Positions 38,098 through 48,290 of a stretch of 64,000 bases of DNA are shown one piece after another; the stretch's first letter is position 1; the number at the start of each line of letters is the position of its first letter. The notes under the pieces are model-generated. The model ran no database searches, had not been told where the DNA came from, and saw only the letters and a list, made by a program, of their open reading frames with translations. Source of the stretch: Neobacillus sp. PS3-40. GTDB lineage: Bacteria; Bacillota; Bacilli; Bacillales; Cytobacillaceae. The translations under genes were made by a program, and so were the position numbers. The stretch is from contig NZ_CP133266.1 of the NCBI RefSeq assembly GCF_030915485.1, positions 1,240,001 to 1,304,000 on the forward strand, in the 5' to 3' direction.

Positions 38098-38345
38098 CAA
38101 AAAAACCCCAGTTCGTCATAAAAGGACGAATGGAGTTTGCTTCGCGGTACCACCTTTTTTCCAACCTAAAAAACGATTGGCTCTTAAACTGATAACGGAT
38201 TCAGATCCGTCTTCCACTACTTGGCTAAATAGTCCTTTCGCGGAAGAAGCTCGTGGGTGACTTTCCAATGACCTGCTTAGGAAATCTTTCAGCTGTGATT
38301 TCCCTCTCTTTAAGCAAGGGAGCATTATACTTTTCCCTGTCTATG
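38098..38345 (-). promoter_or_regulatory. T-box riboswitch of valS
   Basis: The leader carries the T-box sequence AAGGTGGTACCGCGAAG (minus strand, about 38139-38157) and then a terminator stem CTCCATTCGTCC/GACGAACTGGGG with a T-run. Upstream, Stem I elements (AGTA bulge, AGAGAGGGAA, GCTGAAAG) lead to a specifier loop reading GGAAAGTCACC. The GTC at 38259-38261 is a valine codon, matching valS. Uncharged tRNA-Val should promote read-through. Confidence 0.93.
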
Positions 38346-38370
38346 CTTTGTGTTTTAAATTATATTGTTA

Positions 38371-38406
38371 TACTACCCAAAAAAGGGGAATGTCGTCAAT
38401 ATTCAT
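38371..38406 (-). promoter_or_regulatory. Possible sigma-A promoter of valS
   Basis: On the minus strand TTGACG is followed 18 bp later by TAGTAT, shortly before the T-box leader. A nearby TATAAT has no good -35. Position is sensible, match is moderate. Confidence 0.4.
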
Positions 38407-38531
38407 TACCAAATTTTTTTTATTTTATACAAAGGAAAGCGCAGACACCTTAATCCGAACTTTTAGGTAATTCACATTAAGTTGAGAATATACATAAATT
38501 AAAGAAGAAAAGATGAGAGGAGAGGGATGTC

Positions 38532-38723
38532 ATGAGAAGGAGATTTAATAAATATTCAATGCCCCCATGGACAAGAAAGATTAGGATCTTTTGCGGACAA
38601 TTTATTATTCCTTTTTGCATTTTCCAAGGAATCCGAACAGTTATATTTCCAACTATTTTAGATGTGTTTTTATTGACCATTTTTACTTTAACTGCAATTG
38701 CACTCTTTTTTGACATTATTTAA
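38532..38723 (+). CDS. Small conserved-looking membrane protein
   Basis: This 63-residue protein starts MRRRFNKYSMPPWTRK and is then mostly hydrophobic, with two membrane segments (about 18-38 and 42-62). A strong ribosome-binding site (GGAGAGGG) precedes the ATG by about 5 bp, and a terminator follows immediately. It is one of few plus-strand genes here. No function is known to me. The clean translation signals make it more than a chance frame. The opposite-strand frame over the same bases lacks these signals. Confidence 0.75.
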   Translation: MRRRFNKYSMPPWTRKIRIFCGQFIIPFCIFQGIRTVIFPTILDVFLLTIFTLTAIALFFDII

Positions 38724-38765
38724 GGAGCCCTTTTTGTCACTGCGGGGGGGCTCCTTCTTTTGTTT
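38724..38765 (+). terminator. Terminator of the small membrane protein gene, inside the ysxE 3' end
   Basis: GGAGCCC pairs with GGGCTCC across a 17-base loop, followed by TTCTTTTGTTTG. The right arm lies in the last codons of convergent ysxE, so the two transcripts overlap at their ends. Confidence 0.8.
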
Positions 38766-39771
38766 GTTCTTCTTGTTCAAGTTCTGTCATCCTCATGGCA
38801 ACATATTCAGTATTTTTGAGGTACCAATATTGATGTTGTAAATGCTGCACAAACTTTAGCTCATTTTTGGGATTCTGCTTACGATAATATTTTTCTACAA
38901 CCTGTATAATTGGAAGAGGGTAGGAAAGGTAGCTATAAAACAATAATTTTTCATCTGCTTTAAAAGGGAAATATTTGAAATAATGAGTTATCCAATCGAC
39001 ACATTCGTCGTTTCTCTTCGGGTTCGTTTTCAAAGATCTGGACAAGAATGGCAATAAATCATGAATTGGTGAACCAAATCCAGCATCTTCAAAATTGGCA
39101 AAATAGCCATAGCCCTTTTCGTCAAAAAGAAAATGTTCACTTGAAATTTTTCCGTGGTTAATTACCATTCTGGCCTTTTCTTGTTCCTTTGTTTTTTCGT
39201 ACCATTCTTCAAATTTCTTTTTAGAAAAGCTTAATGCCTGAACAATCTCATTAAAATAGAGACAGAATAATAGTTGAAATGGTGACATATATGTTTTCTT
39301 TTCGCATTCCTCGATAAAACCCGTTAGAAATTCTTGATTTTTTTCAAACTGTTGAATCGTTTTTTCATAGTGCTCAGTTCGTTCTTCTTTTTTTACAGTT
39401 ATTTCCTTCGAAGATAATGTATGAAGTCTTGCTAATTCACGAAATAATTGTTGATGCCGTTCTTTTCGGTTTTCCTTTACATCATTTGAAAGCCAAGGCA
39501 TTAAATAATAAAGATCTTTATCATGAAGTACAGCATACCTTCCATCATTAGTTGGATAAATTGGTACTATGCGATTGTATCCTTTTTGATAAAGCTGATG
39601 AACATGACGAATAAAATCAGTTCCACTATTTGGGACAATCTTCTTTAAAGCAAATGTCCCTTTATTAGAATAGACTTTCACTATTTTCCCGAAGTCTTCA
39701 ACAAAGTATGGTTCAACTTGATAATGTTTTAAAATTGGTGCTACCGCATTTAACCGATTTGAGTCACTCAT
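38737..39771 (-). CDS. ysxE: CotS-family spore coat protein YsxE
   Basis: This 344-residue protein of the CotS/YsxE group has a kinase-like (aminoglycoside phosphotransferase) fold. It shows a glycine-poor N-terminal lobe with VYSNKGTFALKKI and a catalytic-like segment MVINHGKISSEHFLFDEKG followed by ANFEDAGFGSPIHDL. It is a spore coat or outer spore component downstream of spoVID, as in B. subtilis. Whether it has kinase activity is unknown. The histidine and asparagine-like positions of the catalytic loop are only partly kept (HGKISSEHF). Confidence 0.9.
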   Translation of the reverse strand: MSDSNRLNAVAPILKHYQVEPYFVEDFGKIVKVYSNKGTFALKKIVPNSGTDFIRHVHQLYQKGYNRIVPIYPTNDGRYAVLHDKDLYYLMPWLSNDVKENRKERHQQLFRELARLHTLSSKEITVKKEERTEHYEKTIQQFEKNQEFLTGFIEECEKKTYMSPFQLLFCLYFNEIVQALSFSKKKFEEWYEKTKEQEKARMVINHGKISSEHFLFDEKGYGYFANFEDAGFGSPIHDLLPFLSRSLKTNPKRNDECVDWITHYFKYFPFKADEKLLFYSYLSYPLPIIQVVEKYYRKQNPKNELKFVQHLQHQYWYLKNTEYVAMRMTELEQEEQTKEGAPPQ

Positions 39772-39785
39772 AAACTCAACTCTCT

Positions 39786-39924
39786 TTCAAAGAAAAGCTT
39801 GGTGCTTTTGCTAACAGCGACAAGCATAATAGGATTGTCGGGAAGGTAGTCATTTTTGCTACTTACTGGAATGCCTTTGACCCCAAGCCCATTAGGCCCG
39901 AAGCAAGACAGTTCTTAAAGATTT
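39786..39924. repeat. Degenerate member of the GCGCAAGC repeat family
   Basis: This region in the spoVID-ysxE gap starts AAAGAAAAGCTTGGTGC and ends GAAGCAAGACAGTTCTTAAAG. The end matches the end of the repeat at 14721-14840 (AGACAGTTCTCAAAG). The arms no longer pair well. It has no coding content that I can support. Confidence 0.45.
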
Positions 39925-39982
39925 AAGAGAGAAAACAGTGAGCAGGAAGTAAGAACCTGCTCAAATTGTTCTCCATATTCAA

Positions 39983-41032
39983 TTATTTTTTTGTCAGTGC
40001 GGCTGGAATATATAACACTTGGCCCTCACTAACATCTTGATTGATTTCGAGTTGATTTACTCGAAGGAGATTTTGAATCGTTACATTATAACGCTCAGCA
40101 ACCCGATCTAAATTATCCCCTTTTTGAACAATACAGATTTTCAGTTTTGCTTGGTCATCTTCTCCCTCTTTACGAGCAAAAAACTCGGTCAAAGACATCG
40201 ATTTACTTTTAGAGGTCTTTTTCTTTTTCATTTCTTTTTTAAGAGGAGATTCCTCAGATGATGATGAGGAGGATGAACTTTCTTCCACAATAATTACTTC
40301 CTCTATTATCGGTTCCTGTATAGGCTCTTCCACGATCAATTCCTGTTCAATAACCTCAATTTGTTTCTTTACCTTTTTCCTTGGTTCTTCATGGGGAATA
40401 GTGGATTTTTGATTTTCAGGATCAATATCTGTTTCTTGGTATGAGAATGTTGGAAAGCTTAACGGCACTTCTACATTTTCCTCTTCTGGCTGTTTTCTAG
40501 CTTCTGCTTCAAATAATAGGTCTTGGTTTGCTTCGTTTACATCTTCTTCATTATCACGATACATAACCTCTAAAGTAGAATCCTCAACTGTTTCATTTTG
40601 TTGAACACCATATAATCCGCTAATCGTTAACTCTGCTGATAATTTTAAACAACTTCGCTCCGGGATTGCGTAGTCAAATGATTCAACTAAAACATCAATA
40701 TCATAAATACTTTGAATCCGATTGTTCGGAATAGTTATATCCACCGGAAAACGATGGGAAAATTCACATAACCCTCCATCCCGTTCCTCCACCGATTGGA
40801 TATACTTTTGGGTAGTAACATTTTCTTCTTCATCAGCTTGATTTTCATTTGTACTGTTATATTCGCCGGTTAATTCAAGTGATCCACGGATGTTCACGTA
40901 CTGGTCGTTTTCCTGGATAGTAATGTCCGGGTCTAGTGAAATCGAAACAAGCTCAGCGACTTCCTGTCCTTTTCTAAACCACAGAGATTCTTCCAAGGAA
41001 AATCGTAGGAACGACTGATTTTCCTGAGACAA
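39983..41032 (-). CDS. spoVID: Stage VI sporulation protein D (spore coat morphogenesis, LysM)
   Basis: SpoVID makes the coat encase the spore, working with SpoIVA and SafA. The 349-residue protein has an N-terminal beta-rich domain (about 1-150, LRFSLEESLWFRKGQEVAEL), a long acidic linker with a polyserine tract (SSSSSSSEES, near 255) and a C-terminal LysM domain (about 300-345, VQKGDNLDRVAERYNVT). It starts at TTG with GGAGG 6 bp upstream. A sigma-E-type promoter lies about 50 bp in front. Confidence 0.95.
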   Translation of the reverse strand: MSQENQSFLRFSLEESLWFRKGQEVAELVSISLDPDITIQENDQYVNIRGSLELTGEYNSTNENQADEEENVTTQKYIQSVEERDGGLCEFSHRFPVDITIPNNRIQSIYDIDVLVESFDYAIPERSCLKLSAELTISGLYGVQQNETVEDSTLEVMYRDNEEDVNEANQDLLFEAEARKQPEEENVEVPLSFPTFSYQETDIDPENQKSTIPHEEPRKKVKKQIEVIEQELIVEEPIQEPIIEEVIIVEESSSSSSSSEESPLKKEMKKKKTSKSKSMSLTEFFARKEGEDDQAKLKICIVQKGDNLDRVAERYNVTIQNLLRVNQLEINQDVSEGQVLYIPAALTKK

Positions 41033-41082
41033 AGCGACTCCTCCTTTCGTTTCCTTTTTAGCAAAATCACAATGTCACTTAC

Positions 41083-41110
41083 ACTTTATGAGGGGAATTT
41101 TTTAAATATG
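41083..41110 (-). promoter_or_regulatory. Probable sigma-E promoter of spoVID
   Basis: On the minus strand CATATTT is followed 13 bp later by CATAAAGT. This fits the sigma-E pattern (ATA at -35, CATAnnnT at -10) and the mother-cell timing known for spoVID. Confidence 0.65.
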
Positions 41111-41225
41111 TTAAAATATCCGAAAAAAAATACACTTCCCGGTGTAGATTCTTCTTTTCGGGCGTCTATAATGTCTGTTTGTGTTTACAGGTGCGAGTTC
41201 AGGTGGATGCATCAACAATAAAAAA

Positions 41226-41251
41226 AGTCCAATTCAGTTACGAATTGGACT
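41226..41251 (-). terminator. Rho-independent terminator of the heme operon
   Basis: A perfect 10-bp stem, AGTCCAATTC/GAATTGGACT, followed by TTTTTT on the minus strand, lies about 50 bp past hemL. It ends hemAXCDBL. Confidence 0.92.
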
Positions 41252-41302
41252 TGAATGTTCGATTCATTATTAATTTTATTTAAAGTTCTTAGCTCAGTAT
41301 TC

Positions 41303-42589
41303 CTATTTCAGTTTTGAAAATGCCGTTTCAGCTGCTTGAATTGTTTTTGCAATATCTTCATCAGTATGGACTGTAGAAAGGAATAGGCCTTCAAATTGGG
41401 AAGGTGGTAAAAACACTCCATTTTCAGCCATCTCCCGATAATAAGCAGCAAAATATTCAAGATTTGCTGTTTTTGCATTTTCATAATTGATAACTTTCTC
41501 GTTTGTAAAGAAGAAGCCTATCATCGAACCCGCACGATTGATTGTATGAGGAATATCATATTTTTCAGCTGCTTCGTTTAAGCCTTTTTCAAGCATATCT
41601 GCCTTCCGGCCAAATTCTATATAATGCTCGGGAGTTAATTGACTCAAAGTTTCATATCCAGCAGTCATTGCAAGTGGATTTCCTGAAAGAGTCCCTGCTT
41701 GGTAGATTGGGCCACTTGGAGCAATTCTCTCCATAATCTCAGCTTTTCCACCATAAGCCCCTACAGGAAGACCTCCACCAATCACCTTGCCAAGACAAGT
41801 GATATCAGGCGTTACATTAAAGTATCCTTGTGCACAATTATACCCTACACGGAAACCAGTCATAACCTCATCAAAAATGAGCAATGCCCCGTATTGAGTC
41901 GTAATGTCACGAAGTCCTTGTAAAAATCCTGGAAGTGGTGGGACAACTCCCATATTTCCAGCAACAGGTTCAACAATAATACAGGCGATATCATCACCAA
42001 ATTGTTCAAAGGCAACTTTGACACTTTCTAGATCATTGTATGGAATAGTTATCGTATTTTTGGCAACACCTTCTGGTACTCCAGGGCTATCAGGCAAGCC
42101 AAGAGTCGCAACACCTGATCCAGCTTTGATTAGCAATGAATCTCCGTGACCATGGTAACATCCTTCAAATTTAATGATTTTATTGCGACCTGTGTATCCC
42201 CTCGCAAGCCTTAGAGCACTCATCGTTGCTTCTGTACCTGAAGATACCATTCGAACGATTTCAATGGATGGAACGCGTTCGATGACAAGTTTGGCCACTT
42301 TATTTTCCATTAATGTTGGTGCACCATAGCTTGTTCCTAGTTCTGCTACTTTTTTAATCGCCTCAACAACTCGATCATTCGAATGCCCAAGAATTAGTGG
42401 GCCCCAAGATAATACATAATCGATATATTCGTTTCCATCAATATCATAAATCTTTGATCCTTTTCCTCTCTCCATAAAGATTGGATCCATGTTCACCGAT
42501 TTAAAAGCTCTAACAGGGCTATTCACGCCACCTGGCATAAGGGTTTGAGCTTCTTTGAATGCTTCGATTGATTTAGTATATGAACGCAT
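41303..42589 (-). CDS. hemL: Glutamate-1-semialdehyde 2,1-aminomutase
   Basis: HemL converts glutamate-1-semialdehyde to 5-aminolevulinate with PLP. The 428-residue class III aminotransferase-fold protein shows [29 protein letters not shown] and the PLP lysine in [17 protein letters not shown]. The ATG at 42589 has GAGGG 6 bp upstream and begins MRSYTKS; a longer frame to 42607 is unlikely. It is the last gene of hemAXCDBL, 36 bp after hemB. Confidence 0.97.
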   Translation of the reverse strand: MRSYTKSIEAFKEAQTLMPGGVNSPVRAFKSVNMDPIFMERGKGSKIYDIDGNEYIDYVLSWGPLILGHSNDRVVEAIKKVAELGTSYGAPTLMENKVAKLVIERVPSIEIVRMVSSGTEATMSALRLARGYTGRNKIIKFEGCYHGHGDSLLIKAGSGVATLGLPDSPGVPEGVAKNTITIPYNDLESVKVAFEQFGDDIACIIVEPVAGNMGVVPPLPGFLQGLRDITTQYGALLIFDEVMTGFRVGYNCAQGYFNVTPDITCLGKVIGGGLPVGAYGGKAEIMERIAPSGPIYQAGTLSGNPLAMTAGYETLSQLTPEHYIEFGRKADMLEKGLNEAAEKYDIPHTINRAGSMIGFFFTNEKVINYENAKTANLEYFAAYYREMAENGVFLPPSQFEGLFLSTVHTDEDIAKTIQAAETAFSKLK

Positions 42590-42625
42590 CGTATTCCCTC
42601 TTTTCAATTATTGATGGAAATCTTC

Positions 42626-43606
42626 TTACTCTTCTTCCGCTAACCAGCGAATCGCATCTTTAGCTGCATAAGTAATAATTAGATCTGCTCCGGCACGCTT
42701 CATACCGATTAACATTTCAAGAACAGTCTTTTTCTCGTCAATCCAGCCATTTTGAGCCGCAGCTTTAACCATTGAATATTCACCGCTTACGTTATAAACA
42801 ACAACTGGTAAATTAAAGTTATTTTTTACATCACGAACAATATCAAGATATGGCATACCAGGTTTAATAATTAAAAAGTCTGCACCTTCCGCAACGTCAG
42901 ATTCAGCTTCCCTGAATGCTTCCATGCGGTTTGCAGGGTCCATTTGATAGGTTTTACGGTCACCAAATTGTGGTGCTCCCTCTGCTGCTTCACGGAATGG
43001 ACCGTAGAATGCTGAGGCATATTTTACAGCGTAGGACATAATTGGCACTTCAGTAAAACCAGCTTCATCTAATCCAGCCCGGATTGCAACAACAAAGCCA
43101 TCCATCATGTTAGACGGAGCAATAATATCAGCTCCTGCTTTAGCCTGCGCAACTGCAGTTTTCACTAATAAGTCAAGTGATTGATCATTTAGAACTTTTT
43201 CCCCTTCAATAACCCCACAGTGACCATGACTTGTGTATTCACACAAGCAGGTATCAGCAACAACGATTATTTCCGGAAATTTTTCTTTTATAAAACGGGT
43301 TGCAACCTGGATAATTCCGTGGTCATGATAGGCTTGCTCACCACATTCATCTTTGGTGGCTGGAATTCCAAATAATAATACAGACTTAATTCCGTGTGCA
43401 ACGATATCCTCCATCTCTGTTTGGAGATGGTCCATTGAAACTTGAAATACTCCAGGCATAGATGATACTTCATTCCGAATGTTTTCGCCTTCATAAATAA
43501 AGAGCGGATAAATAAAGTCTTCTGCTTTCAAGTGATTTTCTCTAACAAGTGCACGCATATTCGCACTTGTTCGCAAACGACGGTGGCGTGAAAATTGCAA
43601 TTCCAT
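42626..43606 (-). CDS. hemB: Delta-aminolevulinic acid dehydratase (porphobilinogen synthase)
   Basis: HemB condenses two aminolevulinates into porphobilinogen. The 326-residue TIM-barrel protein has a zinc-type cysteine cluster ([13 protein letters not shown]) and the two Schiff-base lysines in [14 protein letters not shown] and [11 protein letters not shown]. Length and motifs are normal. It lies 14 bp after hemD. Confidence 0.97.
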   Translation of the reverse strand: MELQFSRHRRLRTSANMRALVRENHLKAEDFIYPLFIYEGENIRNEVSSMPGVFQVSMDHLQTEMEDIVAHGIKSVLLFGIPATKDECGEQAYHDHGIIQVATRFIKEKFPEIIVVADTCLCEYTSHGHCGVIEGEKVLNDQSLDLLVKTAVAQAKAGADIIAPSNMMDGFVVAIRAGLDEAGFTEVPIMSYAVKYASAFYGPFREAAEGAPQFGDRKTYQMDPANRMEAFREAESDVAEGADFLIIKPGMPYLDIVRDVKNNFNLPVVVYNVSGEYSMVKAAAQNGWIDEKKTVLEMLIGMKRAGADLIITYAAKDAIRWLAEEE

Positions 43607-43620
43607 TTATAGTACCTCCA

Positions 43621-44400
43621 TTAATTTTCTAAAAGATAAGCATTCATGCTTTTGATCATTTCTTCGACAGTATACACCTTTGGAGAGGCATGTACCTTTA
43701 AATTGTATGATTTTAATTTTTTCTCTGTACTAGGTCCAATACACCCAATCAAACAACCACTCAAACAAGATTCAAGTCCTAATTCTTTGATAGTATCCAT
43801 AAAATGATCTACCGTAGAAGGGCTAGTAAACAGGAGGATATCGAGTTCCTGATTTTCCATTGCTATCGCTAGTTTGGTAAAGCTTTCTTCAGGCATATAC
43901 GTTTCGTATACAACTACTTCATCAACTATCGCACCATTTTTTCTTAATGAATCTGCAATGTAGTCCCTAGCGAGATTTCCTTTTGGAATTAGAATTTTCA
44001 CTCCAATTTGAAGATTTGGTAAAAACTCTTCTACAAAAGCTTCAGCTACATATTCAGTTGGTGAGAATTCAACCCTTAGGCCCTTCTCTTCAACTACCTT
44101 TTCAGTTCTTTTTCCAATTACTGCAATTTTCGGAGAGGTGATTATTCCCTCTGGTCCTACGAAAGAAAGGAAGGTTTCAACTGTGACATTACTAGTAAAT
44201 ATAATCCAGTCGTACGTATGTAAGGCATTCAAGTATTCCATCAGTTTCTGTGTAATCATTTTAGGTCGAAAGGCAATTAGAGGGATTTCGACTGGAATCC
44301 CTCCATACCTTTTAAGGAGCTGTGAAAAAGACTTTGCTTGCTTTTTTCCTCTTGGAACAAGGACCTTTTTATTAAGCAATGGCAATGACGAATCTATCAT
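43621..44400 (-). CDS. hemD: Uroporphyrinogen-III synthase
   Basis: HemD closes and inverts ring D of hydroxymethylbilane to give uroporphyrinogen III. The 259-residue protein has the typical two-domain, poorly conserved fold, with [28 protein letters not shown] and [11 protein letters not shown]. The start overlaps hemC by 4 bp. The assignment relies on these motifs and operon position. Confidence 0.94.
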   Translation of the reverse strand: MIDSSLPLLNKKVLVPRGKKQAKSFSQLLKRYGGIPVEIPLIAFRPKMITQKLMEYLNALHTYDWIIFTSNVTVETFLSFVGPEGIITSPKIAVIGKRTEKVVEEKGLRVEFSPTEYVAEAFVEEFLPNLQIGVKILIPKGNLARDYIADSLRKNGAIVDEVVVYETYMPEESFTKLAIAMENQELDILLFTSPSTVDHFMDTIKELGLESCLSGCLIGCIGPSTEKKLKSYNLKVHASPKVYTVEEMIKSMNAYLLEN

Positions 44401-45332
44401 TCACCATCTAGCTCCTGTTTAACTCGGTCAATAAGCTCTTTTGCTCCTTTTTTGATCAAAAGATCTGCTGCCAAATTTCCGATTTCTTCAGGGTTTTGGC
44501 CTTTAAGTTCCTCTTTATAAACTTCTTTTCCATCTGGAGAAGCTACTAATACATGTAAGACAACTTCATCATTATCATCAACCTGCGCAAATCCAGCAAT
44601 AGGCACTTGGCAGCCACCTTCCATTTTCTGAAGGAAAGCACGCTCTGCTCTAACAGCTTTTTCAGTCTTTTTACAAGTGAATTTCTCAAATAATTCTAAT
44701 AGTTCATGATCATCCTCGCGGCATTCAATCGACAATGCCCCTTGACCAACAGCCGGAATACAAATATCTGCGTCCAAAAATTCTGTTACAACATCCTTAG
44801 CCCAACCTAGTCGTGACAAGCCTGCAGCTGCGAGAATGATTGCATCATATTCTTCTTCTTCCAATTTACCTAACCTTGTATCAACGTTTCCACGGATCCA
44901 CTTAATTTCTAAATCAGGACGCTGTAATAGTAGCTGGGAACTACGGCGAAGGCTACTCGTTCCAATGATAGCTCCTTGTTTTAATTCTTTTAAGGGAATA
45001 TGGCCTCTAGATATAAGTGCATCACGGTGGTCTTCACGAAATGGGATACAACCGATGGTTAGACCTTCTGGTAAAATAGCAGGCATGTCTTTCATACTAT
45101 GCACAGCCATATCAATCTCTTTATCCATCATAGCTTGTTCAATTTCTTTTACGAACAATCCTTTACCGCCTACTTTTGCAAGGGTAACATCTTGGATGCG
45201 GTCACCTTTTGTAACGATTTCCTTCACTTCAAATTCGAAAGGACCTCCGAGTTTTTTCAGCTGTTCGATTACCCAATTTGTTTGTGTTAATGCTAATTTA
45301 CTCCGTCTTGAACCGACAATAATTTTTCGCAT
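44397..45332 (-). CDS. hemC: Porphobilinogen deaminase (hydroxymethylbilane synthase)
   Basis: HemC joins four porphobilinogens on a dipyrromethane cofactor. The 311-residue protein has [49 protein letters not shown] and the cofactor-binding cysteine in [11 protein letters not shown] near residue 240. It follows hemX by 14 bp and overlaps hemD. Confidence 0.97.
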   Translation of the reverse strand: MRKIIVGSRRSKLALTQTNWVIEQLKKLGGPFEFEVKEIVTKGDRIQDVTLAKVGGKGLFVKEIEQAMMDKEIDMAVHSMKDMPAILPEGLTIGCIPFREDHRDALISRGHIPLKELKQGAIIGTSSLRRSSQLLLQRPDLEIKWIRGNVDTRLGKLEEEEYDAIILAAAGLSRLGWAKDVVTEFLDADICIPAVGQGALSIECREDDHELLELFEKFTCKKTEKAVRAERAFLQKMEGGCQVPIAGFAQVDDNDEVVLHVLVASPDGKEVYKEELKGQNPEEIGNLAADLLIKKGAKELIDRVKQELDGE

Positions 45333-45346
45333 GACAGCCTCCTAGA

Positions 45347-46186
45347 TTATGAGTACCAAAAATGGAAAGAAGATAGTTTACCAAATAAGAAAAAGTTCAC
45401 TAAGACTATTAAAAAGGATCCTACATTCCATAATGCCAATGATTTACCCGCTAAGTTCTTCCCTATACGCAAGTATAAGTAAAGACTATATGCAGCTAAT
45501 ACAATAAAAGAGCCAATAACCTTAGTATCATACCATGGCATACCAGGAACCTTCAGAAAGGCCCATTGTAGACCAAGTATTAGGCTTAAAATCAACATTG
45601 GCACGCCAATTACGGCTAAAACATAGGATGAAAATTCAAGCTTGCTTAAGTCCGCCAAACGTAAAAGCCGAGTACCCCATTTTTTTCTTTTTAATAAATC
45701 ATGTTGAATTAGATAAAGCAAAGAAAAAACAAAGGAAAGGGAAAAAGCCCCGTATGAAAGAATGGCCATTGTAATATGTATCAAAAGAAGTTCAGATACA
45801 AGCTTTTGCCCAATTAAGCGAGAATGATATTGAACAGGAGCAAATGTATGAATTGCCATTACTATGAACCCAAGTATATTAGTAAAGAATACAATAAAAT
45901 CGACCCTGAGTAATCGGTTTATGCCGAGTGACAGCGTAACCAATACCCATGCATAGAAATAAAACCCTTCAAAGATGGTCAAAACAGGAAATCTCCCCGT
46001 TTTCACCATGTAAAAAAACAAAAAGGTCGTTTGTAAAATCCATACCAATGCAAGTAACCAGAAAGCAATTCGGTTTGCCCTCCGGTTATGATAAATGAAA
46101 TCGAAAAAGTATAACAGCACACTAAAGGCATATAGTACAACTGTAAATTCATGTAGTCGCGTCAGATGGATGTCATACATAGACAA
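45347..46186 (-). CDS. hemX: HemX, cytochrome c assembly (CcsA-type) membrane protein
   Basis: This 279-residue integral membrane protein of the CcsA/CcmC-like family has about eight membrane segments, with conserved His and Trp in the later part (LQWAFLKVPGMPWYDTKVIGS). In B. subtilis HemX lowers the level of HemA (glutamyl-tRNA reductase). It lies 7 bp after hemA. The mechanism is not visible in the sequence. Confidence 0.93.
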   Translation of the reverse strand: MSMYDIHLTRLHEFTVVLYAFSVLLYFFDFIYHNRRANRIAFWLLALVWILQTTFLFFYMVKTGRFPVLTIFEGFYFYAWVLVTLSLGINRLLRVDFIVFFTNILGFIVMAIHTFAPVQYHSRLIGQKLVSELLLIHITMAILSYGAFSLSFVFSLLYLIQHDLLKRKKWGTRLLRLADLSKLEFSSYVLAVIGVPMLILSLILGLQWAFLKVPGMPWYDTKVIGSFIVLAAYSLYLYLRIGKNLAGKSLALWNVGSFLIVLVNFFLFGKLSSFHFWYS

Positions 46187-46193
46187 ATACCTC

Positions 46194-47537
46194 TTATGAC
46201 TGAAAGGAAGCCTGCGGTTTATTAACCATTATTCTATTAGTTTCGGCTGCTTTCGATTGTTGTTCATCGACAAGATCTTCAATATTAAAGATTTTCACAA
46301 ATAATTCTAATGCCTTTTCAGCGTCAGATCGTGCAGCCAATTCTTTTACTTGTAAAATAGGATCTTTTAAAAGCTGGTTGATAATACTCTTTGTGTGTTT
46401 ATTCAATACCTTTTTATCATGATCGGATAAATGAGGGAGCTTTCGTTCAATGCTCTCCATTGTTTCTGATTGGACCGCTAATGCCTTTTCCCGTAAAGCT
46501 GAGATTACTGGAACAACACCAAGCATACCTAGCCATTGATCAAATTCAACCATTTCCTTTTCAACCATAAGCATAATTTTTTCAGCAGCCTTTTTGCGTT
46601 CTTGCAGGTTTGCTTCAACAATTCCTTCTAAATCATCAATGTCATATAAAAAGACATTTTCAAGTTCAGCAATCCTTGGATCTAAATCTCGAGGAACTGC
46701 GATATCTACCATGAATAATGGTTTACCTTTTCTCTTTTTCTCTACTTTTACCATCATTTCCTTCGTGATTACGAAATCTTTAGCCCCCGTGGAGCTTATC
46801 AGAATATCCGCATCAACAAGTGATGATTCTAGTTCTTCTAACGTTTTAGCAGTTCCATCAAATCGAGCTGCAAGATCTTGAGCTTTCTCATAAGTACGAT
46901 TGATAACCGTTACTTTTCTTACCCCGCTACCATGTAAGTTTTGGGCTGCTAATTCACCCATTTTCCCGGCCCCAAAGATAAGAATATGTTTGCTTTCAAG
47001 AGAACCAAAAATCTTCCTTGCTAATTCGACGGCAGCATAGCTAACTGATACTGCGTTAGCACCAATATCTGTTTCTGAATGCCCACGTTTTGCAACCGTT
47101 ATTGCCTGTTTAAATAGATGGTTAAACACAGTTCCTATCGTCTCTTCCTGTTGTGCTAGTAAAAAACTTGAACGAACTTGACCTAATATTTGCGTTTCAC
47201 CCAAGATCATTGAATCTAAGCCACAGGCTACTCTAAATAGATGCAGAACGGCTCTATCTTCTTCACCAGAAAATAAATACGGTGAAAACTCTGATTGATC
47301 AATTCCAAACGTTTCAGATAAAAATTCCTTAATATAATAATGTCCGGTATGCAATTGATCAACTACTGCATAAATCTCTGTGCGATTACAAGTAGAGATA
47401 ATAATATTTTCAAGGATACTTTTCTTTTCTTTTAATCGTTTCATTGCTTGCCCAAGATCAAATTCATTAAATGTCAGCCGCTCACGGATTTCAACAGGGG
47501 CAGTTTTATAGTTAAGGCCGATCATTAAAATATGCAT
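46194..47537 (-). CDS. hemA: Glutamyl-tRNA reductase
   Basis: HemA makes glutamate-1-semialdehyde from Glu-tRNA and commits carbon to heme. The 447-residue protein has the catalytic Cys50 in [11 protein letters not shown], a Rossmann NADPH-binding domain ([15 protein letters not shown]) and a C-terminal dimerisation helix. The ATG at 47537 begins [16 protein letters not shown] as in B. subtilis; the frame extends to 47681 but without homology. It is the first gene of hemAXCDBL; a TATAAT lies about 50 bp upstream. Confidence 0.97.
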   Translation of the reverse strand: MHILMIGLNYKTAPVEIRERLTFNEFDLGQAMKRLKEKKSILENIIISTCNRTEIYAVVDQLHTGHYYIKEFLSETFGIDQSEFSPYLFSGEEDRAVLHLFRVACGLDSMILGETQILGQVRSSFLLAQQEETIGTVFNHLFKQAITVAKRGHSETDIGANAVSVSYAAVELARKIFGSLESKHILIFGAGKMGELAAQNLHGSGVRKVTVINRTYEKAQDLAARFDGTAKTLEELESSLVDADILISSTGAKDFVITKEMMVKVEKKRKGKPLFMVDIAVPRDLDPRIAELENVFLYDIDDLEGIVEANLQERKKAAEKIMLMVEKEMVEFDQWLGMLGVVPVISALREKALAVQSETMESIERKLPHLSDHDKKVLNKHTKSIINQLLKDPILQVKELAARSDAEKALELFVKIFNIEDLVDEQQSKAAETNRIMVNKPQASFQS

Positions 47538-47647
47538 TAAGAGGACACCCCCAATAAGAATTACATTAATAACTAGTCTGATTATATCATGGGAATTTTC
47601 TATTTTCGCCCAAAATATGTGAACAGAAAATGAAAGTATGATATTAT

Positions 47648-47700
47648 AGAAATGCAAAAGCGCCTGGGAGAGCCTCGACAAGCGCAGGAGACAATTTTCG
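47648..47700. repeat. Partial GCGCAAGC/AAGCGCC-type repeat fragment
   Basis: AGAAATGCAAAAGCGCCTGG and GACAAGCGCAGGAGACAATTTTCG resemble the left arm of the Bacillus AGCGCC repeat family seen elsewhere in the window. No right arm is present, so this is a fragment in the divergent hemA-ysxD gap. Confidence 0.4.
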
Positions 47701-47772
47701 ACAATTACCTCTATAGTACAGTAACAAAAAATCGAATTTTATTCAAGTGAACCTTCTGGAAGTGGTGTTTTT

Positions 47773-48258
47773 GTGAAGAACCAACAAATTTTCCCTGGGA
47801 TAATTCTGATCGGTTTTGGTGCATACTTTTTTTTACAGCAATCGGGCATAACGATTTTTGAACAATTTTATACATGGCCTACATTACTCATTATTGTTGG
47901 AATTGCTTTTTTAGGACAAGGGTACATAGCGAAGGATTATGAAGCTATTCTTCCTGGTGTGATTCTACTGGGTTTTGGCGTTCACTTCCATATTATCGGT
48001 CATTTGGCTATTTGGCCTAATCAAATTGGAACCTTTATTTTTATTATCGCCCTTGGTTTTTTCCTCCGATATCAAAAAACACATACTGGATTATTCCAAG
48101 CCATGCTTTTCCTTATATTGGCTCTTTTATCACTATTTTATAATAAAATTGCCTCATACCTTGGTCTGCTTGAAAATAGTGTTTCAATCGTCTGGAAATT
48201 CTGGCCAATTATTTTAATAGTATTCGGGATTTATTTCCTGTTTAAAAAGAAAAAATAA
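47773..48258 (+). CDS. ysxD: LiaF/LiaI-type membrane protein YsxD
   Basis: The 161-residue protein has about six hydrophobic segments with the repeated pattern PGIILIGFGAYFFLQ, LPGVILLGFGVHFHI and WPIILIVFGIYFLF, typical of LiaI/LiaF-type transmembrane regions. It ends in a Lys cluster. It starts at GTG with GGAAGTGG upstream and faces away from hemA. The symbol follows the B. subtilis gene at this place. Function is unknown; an envelope-stress role is only suggested by the domain type. Confidence 0.8.
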   Translation: MKNQQIFPGIILIGFGAYFFLQQSGITIFEQFYTWPTLLIIVGIAFLGQGYIAKDYEAILPGVILLGFGVHFHIIGHLAIWPNQIGTFIFIIALGFFLRYQKTHTGLFQAMLFLILALLSLFYNKIASYLGLLENSVSIVWKFWPIILIVFGIYFLFKKKK

Positions 48259-48290
48259 CGCTTGGCATGTGCCAAGCGTATTTTTTTACA
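48258..48290. terminator. Bidirectional terminator between ysxD and engB
   Basis: The perfect stem ACGCTTGGC/GCCAAGCGT with ATGT loop is flanked by ATTTTTTT on the plus side and, on the minus side, by TATTTTTTC. It serves both convergent genes and overlaps the engB stop region. Confidence 0.92.

Noticed and set aside
38477-38716. 79-codon minus-strand frame opposite the small membrane protein gene
   Set aside because: No ribosome-binding site; the plus-strand frame has strong signals and a terminator.
47590-47660. PerR-type operator in front of hemA
   Set aside because: CTATAATATCATA only partly resembles the PerR box, with poor symmetry, so I did not list it.
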